DNA of 6,957 nucleotides. Source: Myxococcales bacterium. Its GTDB lineage: Bacteria; Myxococcota_A; Polyangia; Nannocystales; Nannocystaceae. The notes under the pieces were generated by a model. That model saw nothing but the letters and a program-made list of their open reading frames with translations. It had not been told where the DNA came from and ran no database searches. Below are positions 4,853-6,957 of this stretch, one piece after another; the stretch's first letter is position 1, and the number at the start of each line of letters is the position of its first letter. Location: NCBI GenBank assembly GCA_020431135.1, contig JAGQIT010000354.1:1-6957 (forward strand). The letters are read 5' to 3'. A program made the translations under genes and the position numbers.

Positions 4853-6957
4853 TCACAGGCCCAGCTTGCTCCAGACCTTCTTGACCCCGTTGACGAAGCC
4901 GGACCCCGCGTCCGAGAGGGCGCCGAAGCACGCGTTGAGCCCCTGGTTGATCGCGTCGGTGACCTCTTCACCTCGCCGTAGAGGCGGCTAAATCCGACCG
5001 CGCCGACGTCGACGACGTCGTTGGCGTCGAGCGAGTACTTCAGGGTGGCGACGCCGTCGATCTTCACCGAGCCGCTGAGGACGCTGTTCTTGAACGACGC
5101 GGTCGCGCCGGCGTAGGGCCCGACGTAGACCCCGCCGCTGAGGTAGACGTTGTCCGGGCTCAGGGAGAAGGCGGCCGAGGTGAAGCGGCCCCGCACCTCG
5201 CCGCAGACCATCTCCTGCGTGATCGAGGCGCAGGCCGCCGCCGACGGCCCGGTGATCGTGATCGACTTGCCGAGCACGTTGACGGTCGGGCTCGCGCGAC
5301 CGATCGAGCACGTGCCCACGCCGCTGCTCCAGTCGCAGCCGCCGTAGACGGTCGCGGAGTAGATCCTCTTGGCGCCGTTGAGGTCCCTGGCGCAGACGAG
5401 GAGGCCGAGGTCACGCGCCTGACGCTCCTCCGCCGCGTTCGGGTAGATGATCGTGCAGTCCTTGTCCTGGAGCTCCGCGCCGTTCCCCAGGGTGTACCCC
5501 TGGCTTGCGAGGACCGCGATCGCCTGCTCCTTGGTGTAGGTCGAGGTGTCCCCGGCGGCGCCCAAGAGAGAGGGATCGGGGGCCGTCTCGCCGCCCCAGA
5601 CGTCGAAGTTGGTCTCGACCGAGCTCTTGTCGCGGGTCATCGTCGCGATCTCGGCGCGGCCGTCGAGGTCGAAGTCGGCCGCGACCACCTTCATCATGTC
5701 CTTGGCGTAGCCGATGTCCTCGTCCTTGCGCAGGAGCGACGGGTCGAAGTACGTCGCGTTGGAGACGAAGAGCACCATCCCGATCGTCCCCTCGGGGGTC
5801 GGCGCGAGGATGACGATGTCCTCGAGCTCGTCGCTGTCCATGTGCGCGGAGACGACGTGGCTGTCGGGGGAGAAGAGCGCCGACTTGCTGACCCAGCGCG
5901 ACGCCGCGAACTCATCCCCGTCCGACGCGAGGACGTCGACGCTGAAGTAGTCGATCACCACGTCCTTGCTGCCGGCCTCGCCGAAGCTGACGGCGCCGGC
6001 GTAGATCGGCCCCTCATTGACGTCGGTGTCGCGGAAGATCCGGGCGATGTCGTCGCGGTGATCGCCGTTGTAGTCGCCGACCGTGTACTTCGCGCCCTCG
6101 TAGTAGGGCACCTGGCTGTCGGGGAGCCAGTACTCGAAGTCCTCGAAGCCCGGGCCGTTGGAGCGGTAGACGTCGGCGATGAGCTTGCCGTCGTGGTTCC
6201 ACAGCTTGGCGACGTCCGTGAGGCCGTCGCCGTCGAAGTCGCCGGCGACGTAGTCCATCGCCCCCCAGTCGCCGCCGCCGCCGCCGACGGAGTAGGCGGC
6301 GGTGAGCCCCGCGCCGCCGCCGTAGTAGGCGTCGAAGACGGTGGCGCCGTTGAAGGCCCAGACCTTGAGCACGTCGTCGAACTCGTCGCCGTTGAAGTCG
6401 CCGGCGAGGAAGTGCTGGCCGGCCGCGTGGGCGCCGGCCCGGGTGATCCCGCGGACCATCGAGAACCCGGCGCCGTTGTTGAGGTGGGTGTCGATCGACG
6501 TCTCCCAGCCGTCGGCGAAGACCCTGGCGACGTCGGGCTGATCGTCGCCGTTGAAGTCGCCGCTGAGGTAGCGCTGCTCCGGATCGAAGGTCCCCTGCGC
6601 GCGGCCCCAGCGGACCGGCTCGGCCTCGTAGTCGAAGCGCGCCGGCGTGTTGAAGGTGTAGGCGACCACGCTGTCCCCCGTGTAGCGGAGCGACGCCGGC
6701 TCGGCGAGGCCGTCGCCGTCCCAGTCGCCGAGGACGACGTGGTCCGCGGGCAGATCGGCGGCGATGTACTCGTCGTGGTGCGCGGCGCCGAAGCCGACGT
6801 TGAACGCGACCTCCGTATCGACCTTGCCGACGCCCGAATAGACGATGTCCGGCTTGGTGTCGCCGTCGACGTCGCCGACGTGCGCGTCCACCATCCCGTA
6901 CATGTTCGGCTGGAAGTACTGGGGATCGAGGAGGTCGAGGAGGTTCGGGGGCATGAG
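4853..6957 (-). CDS. FG-GAP/VCBS repeat protein with Cys-containing C-terminal domain (N-terminus outside window, frameshifted)
   Basis: Probably a secreted or surface beta-propeller protein. The frame is open to the right edge, and the first Met (6954) has no signal peptide after it, so the true start lies outside. Counting from that Met, calcium-binding-type FG-GAP loops (GDxxGDxxxD) occur near residues 28, 77, 133, 186, 239, 294, 373 and 427. Most are about 53 residues apart, as expected for propeller blades; one blade between 294 and 373 is longer or degenerate. Residues from about 470 form a different region with cysteines at 500, 521, 540, 549, 575 and 584 and many Gly/Ser/Val strands; I do not recognise it. 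After Lys663 the uninterrupted frame becomes Arg-rich nonsense ending at 4792. The next frame over gives a sensible 36-residue tail ending VNGVKKVWSKLGL with stop TGA at 4853-4855. One base is therefore missing near 4964-4968. The frame-corrected visible length is about 700 residues. Ligand and function are unknown. Confidence 0.85.

Noticed and set aside
4512..4991. 159-residue plus-strand open frame in the convergent gap
   Set aside because: No ribosome site, Arg/Ala/Pro-rich, and it crosses the strong hairpin and the end of the FG-GAP gene. A shorter start at 4632 was also considered and dropped for the same reasons.
4465..5580. The peptide DPSLLG occurs in both the cupin protein's C-terminus and the FG-GAP protein
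   Set aside because: Six residues of common amino acids in unrelated contexts; no surrounding similarity, so taken as coincidence.
6041..6740. Recurring GTCGCCGTTGAAGTCGCC-like units that might suggest a DNA repeat array or CRISPR
   Set aside because: They code for the repeated GDFNGD loops of the FG-GAP blades, at about 160-bp spacing and in frame. There are no spacers of uniform length.

Overview
The window is very GC-rich, with codons ending mostly in G or C. It encodes a lipoprotein with a long Ser/Thr/Asp-rich linker behind its lipobox, a large secreted-type FG-GAP/VCBS repeat protein, an ECF sigma factor with a cupin partner, and a cyanophycin-synthetase-like Mur ligase. This combination points to a myxobacterium (Myxococcota), most likely of the Nannocystis/Plesiocystis/Enhygromyxa kind. 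That is an inference from protein style; no rRNA or other marker is present.

Layout, left to right. (1) At 1-1249 (+) is a Mur-ligase-fold ATP-dependent amide ligase, probably cut at its 5' end by the window edge. (2) At 1250-1629 is a non-coding gap between convergent genes, with several hairpins that may end transcription from both sides. (3) At 1630-3096 (-) is a 488-residue lipoprotein: signal peptide, low-complexity linker, then a beta-propeller of the NHL/Vgb-like type. (4) At 3097-3370 is a divergent control region. It has an extended -10 and a palindrome for the lipoprotein, and an ECF-type and a sigma-70-type promoter candidate for the rightward operon. (5) At 3371-4485 (+) is a two-gene operon with ATGA overlap: an ECF sigma factor and a cysteine-free, ChrR-like cupin protein that is probably its anti-sigma factor. 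(6) At 4486-4852 is a second convergent gap with two related palindromes and a very strong hairpin. (7) From 4853 to the right edge (-) is an FG-GAP/VCBS propeller protein with a Cys-containing C-terminal region. Its N-terminus lies outside the window, and it carries a one-base frameshift near 4964-4968.

How they fit together: the sigma/cupin pair looks like a small signalling unit. It is flanked by two genes for exported propeller proteins, one divergent and one convergent. Whether it controls them cannot be decided from sequence alone, although the lipoprotein shares its upstream region. I see no mobile element, CRISPR array, RNA gene or clear defence system. The most useful observations are the frameshift and its likely true C-terminus, the wobble-asymmetric terminator behind it, the ECF11-like promoter motif in front of the sigma gene, and the zinc-finger-less cupin partner.
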